Made by a program: the position numbers and the translations under genes. Below, piece after piece: positions 41,413 through 43,005 of a DNA stretch of 43,005 bases. Source of the stretch: Burkholderiales bacterium (lineage in GTDB: Bacteria; Pseudomonadota; Gammaproteobacteria; Burkholderiales; Burkholderiaceae_C). Under the pieces are notes generated by a model that saw only the letters and a program-made list of their open reading frames with translations, ran no database searches and was not told the DNA's origin. The stretch spans positions 1 to 43,005 of the forward strand of contig JAFLDE010000026.1 of assembly GCA_017302655.1 (NCBI GenBank). Direction: 5' to 3'. The number at the start of each line of letters is the position of its first letter. Positions within the stretch are counted from its first letter, which is position 1.

Positions 41413-43005
41413 GGGGGTGGCTGTCGATGCTGGCGCTGCTGGGAAGCGCACAGGCCCAGGACCTGCTGGGCCAGCCGGCGGACTGGAAGGCCTCGGCCTC
41501 CGACCAGGTGAAGGCCGAGCTGCGCCATCACGCGGCGGCCGGTGCGATCTGCCTGGATTACGACTTCAAGGGCGTGTCCGGCTACGCGGTGCTGCGCCGC
41601 CAGCTGCCCATCAGCTGGCCGGCGCATTGGCGACTCGATGCCGAGCTGCAAGGGCAGGGCGGGCGCAACGATGTGCAGCTGAAGTTCGTCGACGCAAGCG
41701 GCGACAACGTCTGGTGGATCAACCGGCCCAACGAAGAGCTGCCCGGCCACTACGCGCCGCGCAGCTGGAAGCCGCGCCACCTCAGCTTTGCCTGGGGCCC
41801 GACGAGCGACAAGACCCTGCGCCAGACCGCTTTCGTCGAATGGGTGATCGCCGCCGGACGCGACGGCGGCAAGGGCAGCGCCTGCCTGAGCAGGCTGAGC
41901 CTGCGCGAGACCCCGGCCCCGCCGCAAAGCTGGCCGGAGCCGCGCGCGCAGCGCGTCGCCGACGGCCTGCAATGGGACCTCGGCGGCCTGCGCGAGTTCA
42001 ACGGCCTGCTGCTGCACTGGCCGCCGGCCCTGAACCTGAGCTACCGCCTGTGGCAATCCAGCGATGCGAAGCAGTGGACGCTGCTGCGCGATGTCAGCGG
42101 CGGTCCCGGCGGTGCGGTGCCTCTCTTCCTGCCGGAGCGCGAGGCGCGCTATCTGCGCCTGCGCGTCAGCCGGCCGCAGGCGGCCCTGCTGAAGTCGCTG
42201 CGCCTGGAGCTGCGCAGCGCCGCCGAATGGCCGAACCTGAACGCGATGCTGGCCGAGCAGGCTCGGCGCCTGCCCCGCGGCCAGCTGCCGCGCGCCTTCC
42301 TGGGCGAGCAGAACTACTGGGCCCTGGTCGGCGTCGACGGCGGTGGCGATCGCTCCGGCCTGATCAACGAGGACGGCGAGATCGAGCTCGGCCGCGGCGC
42401 GCCCAGCGTGGCGCCGCAGGTCGAGCTGGAGGACGGCTCGGTGCTCAGCTGGGCCGAGGTCAAGATCAGCCACAGCCTGCCCGACGGCCATCTGCCCCTG
42501 CCGCGCGTGCACTGGCGGCATCCGCAGCTGGCGCTCGACATCCAGGCCGGCGCCGATGGCGACGCCGGGTCGCCCCAGCTGCTGGCCAGCTACACCTTGC
42601 ACAACCCCAGCGCGCAAGCCCGGCGCTACCGGCTGCGCCTGCTCGTCCGGCCCTGGCAGGTCAACCCGCCGCAGCAATTCCTGTCCACCCAGGGCGGGGT
42701 CAGCGCGATCGACAAGCTGGCCTGGCTGGACGGCCGCTTGCTGATCGGTCCCGGCGCGCGCAGCCTGCAGCCGCAGACCGCGCCCGAGCGGGTTCGTGTG
42801 GCGACCTGGGACGATGGTTTGCAGCTACCGGATCGGCCGCTGAGCGCCTTCATCGGCGGCCTGCTGGTCGACAAGGAGCAGCGGGCCAGCGCCCGTCTTG
42901 ACTTTCCGCTGACCCTGGCGCCCGGCGCGTCGGCCACCATCGCCTGGGCCGCGCCGCTGGGCGGTGAGCCGCGACCGGTCGGCGATGTACCGGCGCGGCT
43001 GCGCG
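41409..43005 (+). CDS. Large exported carbohydrate-binding or enzyme protein (partial, runs off the window)
   Basis: Open frame from a GTG at 41409 (GTGA overlap with the permease stop) to the window edge, 532 codons seen. It begins with a short signal peptide (MRGWLSMLALLGSAQAQ). Residues about 18-165 form a beta-rich domain like a carbohydrate-binding module (YAVLRRQLPISWPAHWRLDA, VWWINRPN), 175-275 resemble a discoidin/F5-8C-like domain (REFNGLLLHWPP, ARYLRLRVSRPQ), and 300 onward has LGEQNYWALVGVDGGGDRSG with an acidic beta-rich region. No catalytic motif is recognised. The position as the last visible gene of the operon suggests a role in the same glycan pathway, possibly an enzyme whose catalytic part lies beyond the edge. 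Confidence 0.78.
   Translation, partial: MRGWLSMLALLGSAQAQDLLGQPADWKASASDQVKAELRHHAAAGAICLDYDFKGVSGYAVLRRQLPISWPAHWRLDAELQGQGGRNDVQLKFVDASGDNVWWINRPNEELPGHYAPRSWKPRHLSFAWGPTSDKTLRQTAFVEWVIAAGRDGGKGSACLSRLSLRETPAPPQSWPEPRAQRVADGLQWDLGGLREFNGLLLHWPPALNLSYRLWQSSDAKQWTLLRDVSGGPGGAVPLFLPEREARYLRLRVSRPQAALLKSLRLELRSAAEWPNLNAMLAEQARRLPRGQLPRAFLGEQNYWALVGVDGGGDRSGLINEDGEIELGRGAPSVAPQVELEDGSVLSWAEVKISHSLPDGHLPLPRVHWRHPQLALDIQAGADGDAGSPQLLASYTLHNPSAQARRYRLRLLVRPWQVNPPQQFLSTQGGVSAIDKLAWLDGRLLIGPGARSLQPQTAPERVRVATWDDGLQLPDRPLSAFIGGLLVDKEQRASARLDFPLTLAPGASATIAWAAPLGGEPRPVGDVPARLR

Noticed and set aside
41417-42901. 494-codon plus-strand frame
   Set aside because: Its Arg/Ala/Gly-rich composition is that of an out-of-frame reading; the neighbouring frame from GTG 41409 has a signal peptide and normal protein character.

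Overview
The window reads as chromosome from a GC-rich betaproteobacterium of the order Burkholderiales, probably near the Rubrivivax/Roseateles/Inhella group. This is inferred from conserved gene orders (bamE-dapB-exbB-exbD-leuS-lptE-holA with fur divergent; hpf-ptsN-hprK), from protein character, and from a type of CTTTTCTTTG/CAAAGAAAAG hairpin repeat that I recall from these bacteria. No rRNA, tRNA, CRISPR array, insertion sequence or phage gene was seen.

Layout. 1-1.3 kb: a secreted barnase-type RNase and its barstar inhibitor. 1.5-5.8 kb: housekeeping genes (maeB; thiL-pgpA-pncC). 5.8-15.6 kb: one long minus-strand block, bamE-dapB-exbB-exbD-leuS-lptE-holA, ending in a periplasmic cupredoxin and a membrane GGDEF-EAL protein. 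15.7-18.1 kb: fur, then hprK, ptsN and hpf. 18.5-20.2 kb: corA and a HAD phosphatase.

20.1-28.6 kb holds the most striking locus. Nine minus-strand genes are chained by overlapping stop/start codons: glutathione peroxidase, FAD amine oxidase-like protein, DUF1365, CFA-type methyltransferase, chalcone isomerase-like protein, MFS carrier, DUF3833 lipoprotein, SDR and NTF2-like protein. They are divergent from a MerR-type regulator carrying the complete B12 photoreceptor signature of the CarH/LitR family (W-x9-EH and E-x-H-x-x-G). Two near-identical dyads (TTTGTC-N3-GACAAA type) lie next to the two start codons. I read this as a light- and B12-controlled membrane-lipid and photo-oxidative defence operon, possibly making methylated or furan fatty acids.

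28.6-30.9 kb: a YtrA-type GntR regulator with an ABC exporter and a clean operator. 31.1-43.0 kb: a glycan-use locus on the plus strand: GH1 beta-glucosidase, LacI regulator, TonB-dependent receptor, a PF10091/GH144-like Tat lipoprotein, a sugar-binding lipoprotein, two ABC permeases and the start of a large exported protein that runs off the window. Beta-1,2-glucan is a plausible substrate. Transcription appears to start at a promoter just before GH1, with a LacI-type operator over the start point. A ~515-bp imperfect palindrome sits between the two permease genes, yet one frame stays open across it and links both neighbours by ATGA junctions.
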